Source of the DNA: Halosolutus gelatinilyticus
GTDB lineage: Archaea; Halobacteriota; Halobacteria; Halobacteriales; Natrialbaceae
Length of the DNA: 64,000 bases
Assembly: GCF_023028105.1 (NCBI RefSeq)
Contig: NZ_CP095491.1
Span: forward strand, 2,108,001-2,172,000
Direction: 5' to 3'
Positions 1 to 8,304 of the stretch are shown piece by piece. Positions within the stretch are counted from its first letter, which is position 1. Each line of letters begins with the position of its first letter. The notes below the pieces were generated by a model. That model was given only the letters and a program-made list of their open reading frames with translations. It made no database searches and had not been told where the DNA came from. A program made the position numbers and the translations under genes.

Positions 1-99
1 TCGACGGACACCGTCCGCGAACACCCGAAGGGGCCGTCGCTGTGTCGATCGATGCACTACTGTAACGGCTGCTCGCAGCCGTTCGAAAAGTTCGAGTAG
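1..99 (+). CDS. PaaD-type zinc-ribbon protein, C-terminal end only
   Basis: This is an open frame that enters from the left edge and stops at TAG 97-99. It encodes 32 residues with a CxxC pair (CNGC) and the ending QPFEKFE. The pattern of a Cys before HYCNGC and then an aromatic, acidic tail matches the C-terminal zinc ribbon of PaaD/PaaJ, the accessory subunit of phenylacetyl-CoA epoxidase. The next gene is phenylacetate-CoA ligase, which supports the assignment. The epoxidase proper would lie to the left, outside the window. The call rests on a short fragment, so another zinc-ribbon protein is possible. Confidence 0.6.
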   Translation, partial: STDTVREHPKGPSLCRSMHYCNGCSQPFEKFE

Positions 100-255
100 C
101 GTCGAACCCCAGAGAAGCGGATAGGATCGATCAGCGTCGGGTTCGCCCGATCGCCGCCGAGTCCGTCGAGGTTCGCTCTTTCGATACCGATCCGCCTTCC
201 CGTTCTACCGCCCGCACGAACTGTTTTGGCACTCGATATCGTCAGGTGTGATCAT

Positions 256-1539
256 ATGGCAGAGACTATCGCGCATGCCTCTCGGGAGGAGCTACGAGAG
301 CTGCAGTCGACGCGGCTCCGCGACACCGTCGAACGGGCGTACGAGAACGTGTCGTTCTACCGCGATCGGCTGGGCGAGGCCGGCGTTTCGCCGGCCGATA
401 TCGAGACGATCGACGACGTTCAAATCCTGCCCTTCACGACGAAGGAGGACTTCCGCGACGAGTACCCAGACGGCTTGTTCGCCGTCCATCGTTCGGAGCT
501 CCGCCGCATCCACGCGTCGTCCGGGACGACGGGCAACCCCAAGATCGTCGGCTACACCGAGAGCGACCTCGACCTGTGGGACGAGGTGATGGCCCGATCG
601 ATGTCGGCGGCCGGGATCGACGCGACCGATACCGTCCAGAACGCCTACGGCTACGGCCTGTTCACCGGGGGGCTGGGCTTCCACGGCGGCGCCGAGGCCC
701 TCGGCGCGACGGTCGTCCCGACGGGCAGCGGCAACACGCAGCGACAGGTCGAACTCGCCCGCGACTTGGGCAGCGACGCGATCGCCTGCACCCCCTCCTA
801 CGCGCTATACTTCGCCGAAACCGCCGAGGAGATGGGCGTCGATCCGCGCGCCCTCTCGATCAGGGCGGTGCTGTACGGCGCCGAACCCTGTACCGAGCCG
901 ATGCGCGAGGAGATCGAGGAACGACTCGGGGCGATCGGCATCGAGAACTACGGCCTCTCGGAACTGATCGGGCCGGGCGTCGCCGCCGAGTGCCGCGAGG
1001 CCCAGGACGGGATGCACATCTGGGAGGACCACTTCTACCCCGAGGTGGTCGATCCCGCGACCGGCGAGCCCCTGCCCGAGGGCGAGGAGGGCGAGCTCGT
1101 CCTGACGTCGCTGACGAAAGAAGCCGTGCCCGTCCTACGGTACCGCACCGGAGATCTCACCACGCTCACGTCCGAAGAGTGTGAGTGCGGCCGGACGACG
1201 GTTCGGATGGACAGCGTCACCGGCCGCGCCGACGACCTGCTCATCGTCCGCGGCGTCAACCTCTACCCCAGCCAAATCGAGGCCGTCGTCCTCGAGTTCG
1301 ACGACGTCGCGCCCCAGTACCGCATCGATCTCCACCGCGAGGGGAACCTTGATCACTTCGAGTTGACCGTCGAACTCGTCGAGGGGTTCGACGGCGACGT
1401 CGACCGACTCCGCGAGGCGGTCCTCAAACGGGTACAGAACGCGCTGTCGTTCACGCCCGACGAGCTCGACCTGGTCGAGTACGGCACGATCGAACGGACG
1501 GAAGTCGGGAAGGTAAAACGCGTCTACGACCGTCGTTGA
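256..1539 (+). CDS. paaK: Phenylacetate-CoA ligase
   Basis: This 427-residue member of the ANL adenylating family should convert phenylacetate, ATP and CoA to phenylacetyl-CoA, the first step of aerobic phenylacetate breakdown. The P-loop-like SSGTTGNPK lies at about residues 88-96. A GYGLFTGGLGFHGG stretch and the PaaK-type C-terminal domain (RVNLYPSQIE, then EVGKVKRV) follow. The length is normal for PaaK. I chose ATG 256 over an in-frame TTG at 226 because homologues start close to the HASREELRELQ helix. It follows the PaaD-like gene by 157 bases and precedes an IclR regulator on the same strand, so a phenylacetate operon and its regulator are likely. Other aryl-CoA ligases of the same family cannot be excluded. 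Confidence 0.88.
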   Translation: MAETIAHASREELRELQSTRLRDTVERAYENVSFYRDRLGEAGVSPADIETIDDVQILPFTTKEDFRDEYPDGLFAVHRSELRRIHASSGTTGNPKIVGYTESDLDLWDEVMARSMSAAGIDATDTVQNAYGYGLFTGGLGFHGGAEALGATVVPTGSGNTQRQVELARDLGSDAIACTPSYALYFAETAEEMGVDPRALSIRAVLYGAEPCTEPMREEIEERLGAIGIENYGLSELIGPGVAAECREAQDGMHIWEDHFYPEVVDPATGEPLPEGEEGELVLTSLTKEAVPVLRYRTGDLTTLTSEECECGRTTVRMDSVTGRADDLLIVRGVNLYPSQIEAVVLEFDDVAPQYRIDLHREGNLDHFELTVELVEGFDGDVDRLREAVLKRVQNALSFTPDELDLVEYGTIERTEVGKVKRVYDRR

Positions 1540-1660
1540 CGCCGGGCCAACCGGTTCGCCGATCCCGAGCGGATGGAATCGGCGGCGGCGAACGGATACG
1601 ATAGAGGCGGCGCTTTCTGCCAGACCAAAACCTAAATCGTTCGTCACTCGATACCGAGAC

Positions 1661-2440
1661 ATGACTGACGGTTCGCGCTCGTATCGGCCGGTCGCCACGA
1701 CGGAGTCATCGCTTCGAATTCTCGAGCACCTCAAGCGCAGTCCCGGGCGAACGCTCGACGAGTTAACCGACGAGCTGGATCTCGCGCGCAGCACGATTCA
1801 CCGCCACCTGCGCACGCTCGAGGACAACGACCTGCTCGTCCGCGAAGACGGTCGGTTCTCCCTCGCCCTTCGGTTTCTCGACTTCGGGATCAGCGCGCGG
1901 AACCGAGTTCCCTTTTTCGAGGTCGGTCGAAGACAGGTCGATCGACTGGCCGCACAGACCGGCGAGAAGGTCTGGCTCGTCGCCAAGGAGGGCGATTTCA
2001 GCGTCCACCTCTACAAGGCCTCGGGCGACAGCCCGTTGCGGACGTCGGCGCGCGTCGGCCAGCGGCGGTACCTTCACCAACTCGCCGCCGGGAAGGCCAT
2101 CCTAGCGCATCTTGACGAGGCGGAGCTGCGGACGATCCTGGACCGGCAGGGGCTGGTGGAGATGACCGACCGGACGATCACCGACGAAGACGCGCTCCGC
2201 GACGAACTGAAAGCCGTTCGAGACCGGGGTTACGCGTTCAATATCAGCGAGTCGATCGAGGGGTTGAACGCGGTCGGTGCACCCATTCGAGACGAAGACG
2301 GGGCGCCCATCGGCGGGATCAGCATCTCCGGGCCGGCGAATCGCGTGAAAGGCGACTACCTCCGGAACGAACTCCCCGATAAGCTGCTCGCGGCGATCGA
2401 CGAGATCCACATCACCCTCAGGTACGGCTCGACCGGCTAA
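1661..2440 (+). CDS. IclR-family transcriptional regulator (first of seven)
   Basis: This 259-residue protein has the usual two parts. An N-terminal winged helix-turn-helix spans about residues 8-70, with recognition segment ARSTIHRHLRTLE. The C-terminal effector domain has the family stretches LHQLAAGKAILAHL and GAPIGGISISGPANR. A TATA-like AAACCTAAAT lies about 27 bases before ATG 1661, which suggests a leaderless transcript. The position after paaK suggests control of phenylacetate genes. It is closely similar to the IclR at 15164 (shared LHQxAAGKAILAHL and ISISGPANR/ISIAGPANR). The downstream gap holds palindromes of the same type as those flanking that second IclR. Confidence 0.9.
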   Translation: MTDGSRSYRPVATTESSLRILEHLKRSPGRTLDELTDELDLARSTIHRHLRTLEDNDLLVREDGRFSLALRFLDFGISARNRVPFFEVGRRQVDRLAAQTGEKVWLVAKEGDFSVHLYKASGDSPLRTSARVGQRRYLHQLAAGKAILAHLDEAELRTILDRQGLVEMTDRTITDEDALRDELKAVRDRGYAFNISESIEGLNAVGAPIRDEDGAPIGGISISGPANRVKGDYLRNELPDKLLAAIDEIHITLRYGSTG

Positions 2441-2535
2441 CCCGATTACAGGTTCCGTCGTCGGCGCCCGACCCCGTTTCGAGGTTCGAATCGCGCTTCG
2501 ATCGTCGCGGCGATCGCCACCGATTTTCCCGCCGC

Positions 2536-2558
2536 TTCGTCCGAATAGCTCGGACGAA
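2536..2558. promoter_or_regulatory. Inverted repeat, TYCGA class
   Basis: Perfect 9-bp arms TTCGTCCGA and their complement flank the spacer ATAGC. The site lies 96 bases after the IclR stop at 2440. It is the best copy of the TCCGA-N5-TCGGA class and a candidate IclR operator. Confidence 0.55.
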
Positions 2559-2584
2559 CGCGACCGCCGAACACCGGGACGGTA

Positions 2585-2604
2585 TTACAGTCGTATGTGT
2601 GTAT
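2585..2604. promoter_or_regulatory. TTACR-N10-TGTAA site a (one mismatch)
   Basis: TTACAGTCGTATGTGTGTAT matches the recurrent 20-bp motif with one change in the last base. Its centre is GTAT, as in other copies. It lies 145 bases past the end of the IclR gene. Confidence 0.5.
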
Positions 2605-2775
2605 ACACGGCGTCGGGGCGCTGATCGAATCGCGAACTATTCGGCGTTCGATACTGTGCGAAATAAAATGCTTCTCCCTCGATCACGAGTGATATCCCGC
2701 GAGCGGACGGTAATTTAGCAAGATTTCGAGGATCCATACGTGTCACAGACTAGGTGAACGGTCGCTACAGCGACG

Positions 2776-2792
2776 ATCCGAATTATTCGGAT
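2776..2792. promoter_or_regulatory. Inverted repeat, TYCGA class
   Basis: ATCCGA and TCGGAT arms flank the spacer ATTAT. It has the same spacing as the copy at 2536 and the TTCGA copies around 15164. Confidence 0.5.
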
Positions 2793-2918
2793 TCGCGGCA
2801 TTCGGCGGTTGACCGGGCCGTGAGAGGTGTTCTGACGGGTTCGTGCCCGTGAAACTCGGCTCGTGGATCGTGGCGTCGTCGCCCTTCCGGCGGTTTCGAC
2901 CCTCGCGTCCGCTCTCGT

Positions 2919-2935
2919 ATCCAAACTATTCGGAT
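2919..2935. promoter_or_regulatory. Inverted repeat, TYCGA class, one mismatch
   Basis: ATCCAA and TCGGAT arms flank the spacer ACTAT. The spacer is identical to that of the perfect copy at 16193. Confidence 0.4.
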
Positions 2936-3173
2936 CGCGATCGTCGATTCGGTGCCGACGGATCGAGATCGGGCGCTCGTCGACCCATAGAGCGCGTCGC
3001 CGTCCGATGGGGCTTCGCGCGATGCCGATAGTGTTCCAGGGCTGGCGATGCAGCGCGCGAGGGCCGGCGCGCCGGTCTCCGTCGATCGGTCCGTTCGCCG
3101 TTTGCTCGAGAGCGGTGTGTATTCGGTCACGAACTGGCGCGAACGACGACGAAAACCGACCGATAGTTCAGTT

Positions 3174-3190
3174 TCACCGGCGATCGGTGA
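3174..3190. promoter_or_regulatory. Inverted repeat TCACCG-N5-CGGTGA
   Basis: Perfect 6-bp arms flank a 5-bp spacer, six bases before a second inverted repeat at 3197. The two lie upstream of the TATA-like box at 3216, so they are candidate operators for the E1 genes. Confidence 0.45.
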
Positions 3191-3196
3191 CTTGTA

Positions 3197-3213
3197 GTGT
3201 GACTCACTCACAC
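3197..3213. promoter_or_regulatory. Inverted repeat GTGTGA-N5-TCACAC
   Basis: Perfect 6-bp arms flank the spacer CTCAC and end three bases before the TATA-like box. A bound dimer would cover the BRE position of this promoter. Confidence 0.5.
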
Positions 3214-3215
3214 AG

Positions 3216-3227
3216 AACTATTAAGTG
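3216..3227 (+). promoter_or_regulatory. TATA-like promoter, probably for the E1 operon
   Basis: GAACTATTAAGT is an A+T-rich archaeal TATA-like box. A start of transcription 25-27 bases downstream falls at about 3248-3251. E1 alpha at 3503 has no comparable box at -27, so this may be its promoter, with a leader of about 250 bases. Confidence 0.4.
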
Positions 3228-3250
3228 TATTCTCCGTAATTGTATGTGAT

Positions 3251-3412
3251 ATGGCAACCGCCAGTACGCAGGAGATTCGCGCCGCGACCGAGCTACCCCA
3301 GCGTCTCGACGCCACTATTCGCGCGAAACTCCACTTTACATTTACACTGGCGGGAATCGCGTCGACGCGAGGCGGAACACGCACCCGCGTCGGACGCGTA
3401 CTCTGGACCTAA
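3251..3412 (+). CDS. Possible 53-residue leaderless ORF ahead of the E1 genes
   Basis: ATG 3251 lies about 28 bases after the TATA-like box, where leaderless haloarchaeal genes start. The frame begins MATASTQEIRAATELPQRLD, which reads like a real N-terminus, then becomes Arg-rich and stops at 3412. It could be a leader ORF, or the 5' stump of a gene whose rest has been lost. I recognise no family. The promoter is the main support. Confidence 0.25.
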   Translation: MATASTQEIRAATELPQRLDATIRAKLHFTFTLAGIASTRGGTRTRVGRVLWT

Positions 3413-3502
3413 CTCGCGGGATTCGCTCCCACCGATCCCGGGGTTACCCAGACCGACCGTGGTACAGCGCTCCGAGCAGCCATCGGTCCACCAGCCACAA
3501 TA

Positions 3503-4651
3503 ATGAGTGCACAAGAGGAAGCAGATCACGGCGTTACCAGCGAACCAGCGCGAGTCGACGACGAACCGATCAGGATCTTGGACGAGGACGGAACCGTCCT
3601 GCCGGGCGCGGAGGTACCCGACCTCTCGGCGGACGAACTGCTGTCGATGTACGAGGACGTCGCGCTCGCGCGCCGATTCGATCAGCGCGCGATCAGCCTG
3701 CAGCGACAGGGGCGGATCGCGACCTACGCGCCGATGACGGGACAGGAGGGCGCGCAGGTCGCGACGAGTTACGCGCTCGAGAAACGGGACTGGCTGTTCC
3801 CGACCTACCGCGAACACGCGGCCAAGTACGTCCACGGAATGCGTCTCGAATCCCTGCTGAAGCCGCTTCGCGGTCACCGAGACGGCTACGCAATCCCCGA
3901 CGACGTCAACGTTCTGCCGGAGTACATCCCGATCGCGACGCAGTTGCCCCAGGCCGTGGGGATGGCCTGGGGCAACGAGCTTCAGGGCCGGACCGATCGG
4001 GCCGTGCTGTGTCACTTCGGCGACGGCGCGACCTCCGAAGGCGACTTCCACGAGGGGCTGAACTTCGCCGGCGTCTTCGACGTGCCCGCGGTGTTCGTCT
4101 GTAACAACAACCAGTGGGCCATCTCCGTTCCCCGAGACCGACAGACGGCGAGCGAAACGATCGCCCAGAAGGCCCAGGCCTACGGCATCGAGGGCGTTCG
4201 CGTCGACGGACTCGACCCGCTCGCCGTGTACGAGGTCACGCGGGAAGCCCTCAAGAAGGCGAAGAACCCGACCGACGACGAGCGGCGACCGACCCTCATC
4301 GAGGCGGTTCAGTACCGCTACGGCGCGCACACGACCGCGGACGATCCGTCCGTCTATCGCGAGGACGACGAGGCCGACGCGTGGCGCCGGAAGGACCCGC
4401 TCGATCGCCTGCGGAACTACCTGTATTCGGAGGGCATCCTCGACGAGGAGCGCGAGGCCGACATCGACGAGCGTATCGGGGCGCAGATCGACGACGCGAT
4501 CGAGGCCGCCGAAAACGCGGACGCCGATCCGGACAGCATCTTCGAGCACGTCTACGACGAACTGCCCGACCGGCTTCGCGAACAGCGGGACGAACTGAAC
4601 GCGCTCCGCGAAAAGTACGGTGACGACGCGTTCTCCGAGGTGTTAGAATGA
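3503..4651 (+). CDS. 2-oxoacid dehydrogenase E1 component, alpha subunit
   Basis: This 382-residue ThDP-dependent subunit of the PDH/BCKDH/acetoin dehydrogenase E1 type decarboxylates a 2-oxoacid. The ThDP/Mg motif GDGATSEGDFHEGLNFAG followed by NNNQWAIS lies at about residues 173-215. The phosphorylation-loop-like YRYGAHTTADDPSVYR is present but no regulatory role is implied. The stop overlaps the E1 beta start (ATGA at 4648-4651), so the two are translationally coupled. No E2 or E3 gene follows, so the pair must borrow those subunits or act on an unusual acceptor. The substrate cannot be read from the sequence; phenylacetate or aromatic context at the left edge is only suggestive. Confidence 0.88.
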   Translation: MSAQEEADHGVTSEPARVDDEPIRILDEDGTVLPGAEVPDLSADELLSMYEDVALARRFDQRAISLQRQGRIATYAPMTGQEGAQVATSYALEKRDWLFPTYREHAAKYVHGMRLESLLKPLRGHRDGYAIPDDVNVLPEYIPIATQLPQAVGMAWGNELQGRTDRAVLCHFGDGATSEGDFHEGLNFAGVFDVPAVFVCNNNQWAISVPRDRQTASETIAQKAQAYGIEGVRVDGLDPLAVYEVTREALKKAKNPTDDERRPTLIEAVQYRYGAHTTADDPSVYREDDEADAWRRKDPLDRLRNYLYSEGILDEEREADIDERIGAQIDDAIEAAENADADPDSIFEHVYDELPDRLREQRDELNALREKYGDDAFSEVLE

Positions 4652-5664
4652 GCTCGGCCACCGCACCCGCCGCCGAGACCGACGCGGATCGACTCACTCT
4701 CGTCGAAGCGGTTCGTGACGGGCTCTACGCGGAGATGTCGGCGGACGACCGCGTCGTCGTCCTGGGCGAAGACGTCGGCAAGAACGGGGGCGTCTTCCGC
4801 GCTACTGACGGGCTCTACGAGGAGTTCGGCGGCGATCGCGTCGTCGACACGCCGCTGGCGGAGTCGGGAATCGTCGGGACGGCGATCGGACTGGCGCTGT
4901 CCGGCATGCGGCCGGTCGCGGAGATACAGTTCATGGGATTCTCGTATCCCGCGTTCGATCAACTCGTCAGTCACGCCGCCCGGTTCCGGAGCCGAAGCCA
5001 CGGCGCGTACACGGTCCCGATGGTGGTCAGGATGCCGTACGGCGGTGGCATCCGGGCGCCGGAACACCACTCCGAGTCCACGGAAACGTTCTTCGCTCAC
5101 GAACCCGGGTTGAAGGTCGTCTCCCCGAGCACGCCGTTCGACGCGAAGGGGTTGCTCACCGCGGCGATCCGCGATCCCGATCCGGTCGTTTTTCTCGAGC
5201 CCAAACTCCTCTACCGCGCGGTCCGCGAAGACGTGCCGACGGGCTCCTACGAGGTCCCCCTGAGCGACGCCGCGATCCGGCGGGAGGGAAGCGACGTCAC
5301 CGTCTACACGTGGGGCGCGATGACCCGGCCGACCCTCATCGCCGCGGACAACGTCGCCGAGGAGTACGGCGTCGACGCCGAGGTCGTCGACCTGCGGACG
5401 CTGTCGCCGCTCGACGTCGAGACCATCGTCGACTCGTTCGAGAAGACCGGCCGGGCCGTGATCGTCCACGAAGCACCTAAGAGCGTCGGCCTCGGCGCCG
5501 AAGTGGCGGCGACCGTTCAGGAACACGCCCTCCTCTACCAGGAGGCGCCGATCAAGCGCGTGACCGGCTTCGACGCGCCGGTACCGCTGCACGCGCTCGA
5601 AGACTACTACCTGCCCCAGGCCGTCCGCATCCAGGACGGGATCCTCGAGACCGTCGACTTCTGA
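4648..5664 (+). CDS. 2-oxoacid dehydrogenase E1 component, beta subunit
   Basis: This 338-residue partner of the upstream E1 alpha has a full transketolase pyrimidine domain (VLGEDVGKNGGVFRATDGLY, then DTPLAESGIVG) and the C-terminal domain (EVVDLRTLSPLDVETI, VIVHEAPK). The ATG overlaps the E1 alpha stop by four bases. The protein contributes half the ThDP site in an alpha2beta2 heterotetramer. The length and domain order are normal. No E2/E3 genes are adjacent; the next gene is on the opposite strand. Confidence 0.9.
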   Translation: MSSATAPAAETDADRLTLVEAVRDGLYAEMSADDRVVVLGEDVGKNGGVFRATDGLYEEFGGDRVVDTPLAESGIVGTAIGLALSGMRPVAEIQFMGFSYPAFDQLVSHAARFRSRSHGAYTVPMVVRMPYGGGIRAPEHHSESTETFFAHEPGLKVVSPSTPFDAKGLLTAAIRDPDPVVFLEPKLLYRAVREDVPTGSYEVPLSDAAIRREGSDVTVYTWGAMTRPTLIAADNVAEEYGVDAEVVDLRTLSPLDVETIVDSFEKTGRAVIVHEAPKSVGLGAEVAATVQEHALLYQEAPIKRVTGFDAPVPLHALEDYYLPQAVRIQDGILETVDF

Positions 5665-5734
5665 GGCCGACGCGAGTTCGATCGTTCCTGGGTTCCCGCG
5701 GCGATCGACGTCTCGAAAAGCGAGTGCAAACGCG

Positions 5735-6742
5735 TCACCGAAGCTGCGGGGCGACCTCGTCGCCGAGCCGGTGGATGCAGTCGACTGTCGCCTCGGTTCC
5801 GACGCCCGGGTGGTAGGTGCGGAAGATGAAGTGGATATTGTCGCCGAGCGCCTCCCGGTAGGCGTCGAGTTCTTCGACGACCTGCTCGGGCGTGCCGAAG
5901 ATCGCCTGCCCTTTCAACTCCCGCTTGCGATCGGCGTCGAGTTCGTCGACCGACTCGCCGGAGAAGAGCTCCGCGTACCGGCGCTGGATGTAGAAGTAGC
6001 CGTCGCGCATCGTCTCCCAGGCCTCCTCGCGCGAGTCGCCGACCCAGCCGTGCTGGAGGACGTAGATCGTGAACGCTCCCGAAATTTCCTCCTCGTCCCG
6101 CACGCGACGGATGTCCTCGACGCGCTTTCGAACCCCCTCGATCGACAGCGACGACGGGGCGCACCAGGCGTCCGCGGTTCGGGCGGCCCGACGAACGGCG
6201 GGTTTGGCCGCGCCGCCGAGCATGATCGGCACGGTCTCGTCGACCGGGTTCGGCGTGATCGAGACGTCAGCCGGCACGTCGTGAAACGCCGAGTCGTAAT
6301 CCAGGTCGCAATCGCTCCACGCGCTCCGAAGGAACGACACCAGATCCGCGAGCCGATCGGCGCGCTCCTCGCGCGGCACGCCGAAGACGTCGAACTCCCG
6401 CGGATTCGAGCCGATCGCGAGGCCGAGCGTGAGCCGGCCGTCAGCCAGGAGGTCGACCGTCGCCGCGTCCTCGGCGAGCCGGATCGGATCGTACAGCGGT
6501 CCGAGCGCGACGCAACTCCCGATCTCGATCGCGTCGGTTTCGGCGGCCATCGCGCCGAGTGCCGGCATCGTCCCCGAGAGGTAGCCGTCCTCGGCGAAGT
6601 GGTGTTCCGACACCCACGCGCTGTCCAGCCCCGCGGCTTCGATCTCGCCCGACAGCCTCAGCATCTCCGAATACAAATCGCTCGGCTCGCGATCGTCGTC
6701 CGGCCGCTGCTGGGCCGTGAATAGCCCCGTCCCGAGTTTCAT
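5735..6742 (-). CDS. LLM-class (luciferase-like) flavin/F420-dependent oxidoreductase
   Basis: This roughly 335-residue TIM-barrel protein of the bacterial luciferase-like family starts MKLGTGLFTAQQRP. It contains DSAWVSEHHFAEDGYL, RLTLGLAIGSNPREFDVFG and VPIMLGGAAKPAVRRAA, all typical of this class, which uses FMN or, in archaea, often coenzyme F420. I chose ATG 6742; an in-frame ATG at 6757 adds five residues. The frame stays open further upstream but the composition is not protein-like. It is convergent with the E1 operon. The substrate is unknown. Confidence 0.8.
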   Translation of the reverse strand: MKLGTGLFTAQQRPDDDREPSDLYSEMLRLSGEIEAAGLDSAWVSEHHFAEDGYLSGTMPALGAMAAETDAIEIGSCVALGPLYDPIRLAEDAATVDLLADGRLTLGLAIGSNPREFDVFGVPREERADRLADLVSFLRSAWSDCDLDYDSAFHDVPADVSITPNPVDETVPIMLGGAAKPAVRRAARTADAWCAPSSLSIEGVRKRVEDIRRVRDEEEISGAFTIYVLQHGWVGDSREEAWETMRDGYFYIQRRYAELFSGESVDELDADRKRELKGQAIFGTPEQVVEELDAYREALGDNIHFIFRTYHPGVGTEATVDCIHRLGDEVAPQLR

Positions 6743-6960
6743 ATTCCCGTTATTCATGGTGAGCATCTTAACTGTTGGTGGACTCGCGATCGACGAGGAT
6801 CTGCTACTCACCGGTTGAGATAGCAATGAAGAACACCACGTCAGCCCCTTTCGTGGTGTTCGCATTCGAGTTGGTGTTGAGAATTCACAATTTGGCGGAT
6901 GTATGGACAATCGTTCGCCGATTGGTCCCGATCGAAACATCCGCTCACCGAATTACTCGA

Positions 6961-8229
6961 TCAGTGATCGATAACGGTGAGCTCCTCGACGGGCCACTGG
7001 CTCAGGATCTCAACGCCGTTCTCGCGGACGACGACCATCTCCTCGACGCGGACGCCCTGCCGATCGGCCGGTTCCTGGGTCTCGACGGCCATCGTCATCC
7101 CCTCTTCGATCTCGATCGGGTGGTCCGGCGAGAGGCCGCGCCAGATCAGCGGCACCTCGTAGAGCTGGAGGCCGAGGCCGTGGGCCCAGTGGTTGGTGGT
7201 CAGCTGCCAGTGTTCGTCGGCGTCGTAGAAGTCGGCGTGCTCGCCTTTCATGTCCGGAAAGCCCTGCGCGATCTCGTCGGTCGTCGCGCCGGGTTCGATC
7301 CGTTCGAGCACGTCGTAGAGGTTGTCGCGGGCGGTCTCGTACGCCTCCCGCTGGGCTTTCGTCGGTTCGCCCATACTAAAGGTGCGGTAGTAGCACGATC
7401 GGTAGCCCAGATAGCCGATGTTGTAGAAATCGGCGTAGACGAGGTCGCCGGGACGGATGGCGCGATCGGTCGTATTGGCCTGGTGTTTCGGCCACGTGTT
7501 GGGACCGGAGGTGAGGTAGCCGCCGCCGACGAACGCGCCGTGGCGCCACAGTTCGCTGACGGCTTCGCCCCAGACCTCGGTTTCGCGCATCCCGGGCTTC
7601 GCGGCGTCTTTGATCGCCTGGAAGCCCGCCTCGCAGATCGACGCGACCATTCGGAGACACTCGATCTCGTCGTCGGTCTTGACCTTCCGGGCGTCGAGCA
7701 TCGCCTCGGAGGCGGCCTCGGTGTCGACCTCGATCCCGCGGTCCTCGAACGCGCGGACGAGGCCGGCGTTCCCGACGTCGATGCCGAGCGTCTCGTCGGC
7801 GACGCCGTACTCATTCATCGCCTCGTGGACGGTTTCGGCCATCGTCGACAGGAGGAACCGGCGGGCCGACGGACTGCCGGAGGCCCGCGGGACGTTTCCG
7901 AGACCCGGGCAGGCGTATCGAATGTCGTGGAGCCACGGGCAGTTGAACCGCTGATTGCTCGCGTGATCGGCGGTATCCCAGTGGACGATATCGCCCGCCT
8001 CGGTCAGCAGCGTGTAGTGGTCGGCGCCGCTGCCGCCGGTCATCGCCAGTCCCGTCACGTAGCGGATGTTGGGGTCCGACACGAGCAGCATCGCGCCGAG
8101 GTCGGTTTCTTGCAGGCGGTCGAGCGCCCGCTCCTTGCGCTCCTCCCTGAGTCGCCGCGTGTCGATCCGTTCCTCCCAGTCGACGGCCTGCGTGCCGCGG
8201 GTTCCCTCCATGAAACGCCGTTCGTCCAT
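6961..8229 (-). CDS. M24-family (creatinase/Xaa-Pro-like) hydrolase
   Basis: This 422-residue protein has the two-domain pita-bread layout: an N-terminal creatinase-like domain (residues 1-170, with NIRYVTGLAMT) and a C-terminal catalytic domain. The catalytic domain keeps AHGLGLQLYEVP (the HG-G-E-P motif) and MTMAVETQ. In the segment where metallo-enzymes have two Asp residues, it reads VYADFYNIGYLGYRSCYYRTF, so the second Asp appears to be missing. That may make it a metal-free, creatinase-type hydrolase rather than a peptidase. I chose ATG 8229 over a GTG ten codons upstream. It shares orientation with the LLM oxidoreductase, 218 bases downstream. Confidence 0.75.
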   Translation of the reverse strand: MDERRFMEGTRGTQAVDWEERIDTRRLREERKERALDRLQETDLGAMLLVSDPNIRYVTGLAMTGGSGADHYTLLTEAGDIVHWDTADHASNQRFNCPWLHDIRYACPGLGNVPRASGSPSARRFLLSTMAETVHEAMNEYGVADETLGIDVGNAGLVRAFEDRGIEVDTEAASEAMLDARKVKTDDEIECLRMVASICEAGFQAIKDAAKPGMRETEVWGEAVSELWRHGAFVGGGYLTSGPNTWPKHQANTTDRAIRPGDLVYADFYNIGYLGYRSCYYRTFSMGEPTKAQREAYETARDNLYDVLERIEPGATTDEIAQGFPDMKGEHADFYDADEHWQLTTNHWAHGLGLQLYEVPLIWRGLSPDHPIEIEEGMTMAVETQEPADRQGVRVEEMVVVRENGVEILSQWPVEELTVIDH

Positions 8230-8304
8230 ACCCACGCGTACTCGGACGACGGTCTTCAATCCGGGTGGTTCGGATGCGATCTCGGTCCGCGCGACGACGG
8301 CGTC

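Larger units (their letters stand above)
2441..3502. other. 1.06-kb intergenic region rich in palindromes
   Basis: I see no convincing long gene here; the open frames lack protein-like composition. The region carries three TCCGA-type inverted repeats (2536, 2776, 2919), one TTACA-type repeat (2585), two tight inverted repeats (3174, 3197), a TATA-like promoter at 3216 and a possible 53-codon leaderless frame at 3251. It looks like a regulatory region between paaK/IclR and the E1 dehydrogenase pair, perhaps with lost genes. Confidence 0.6.
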
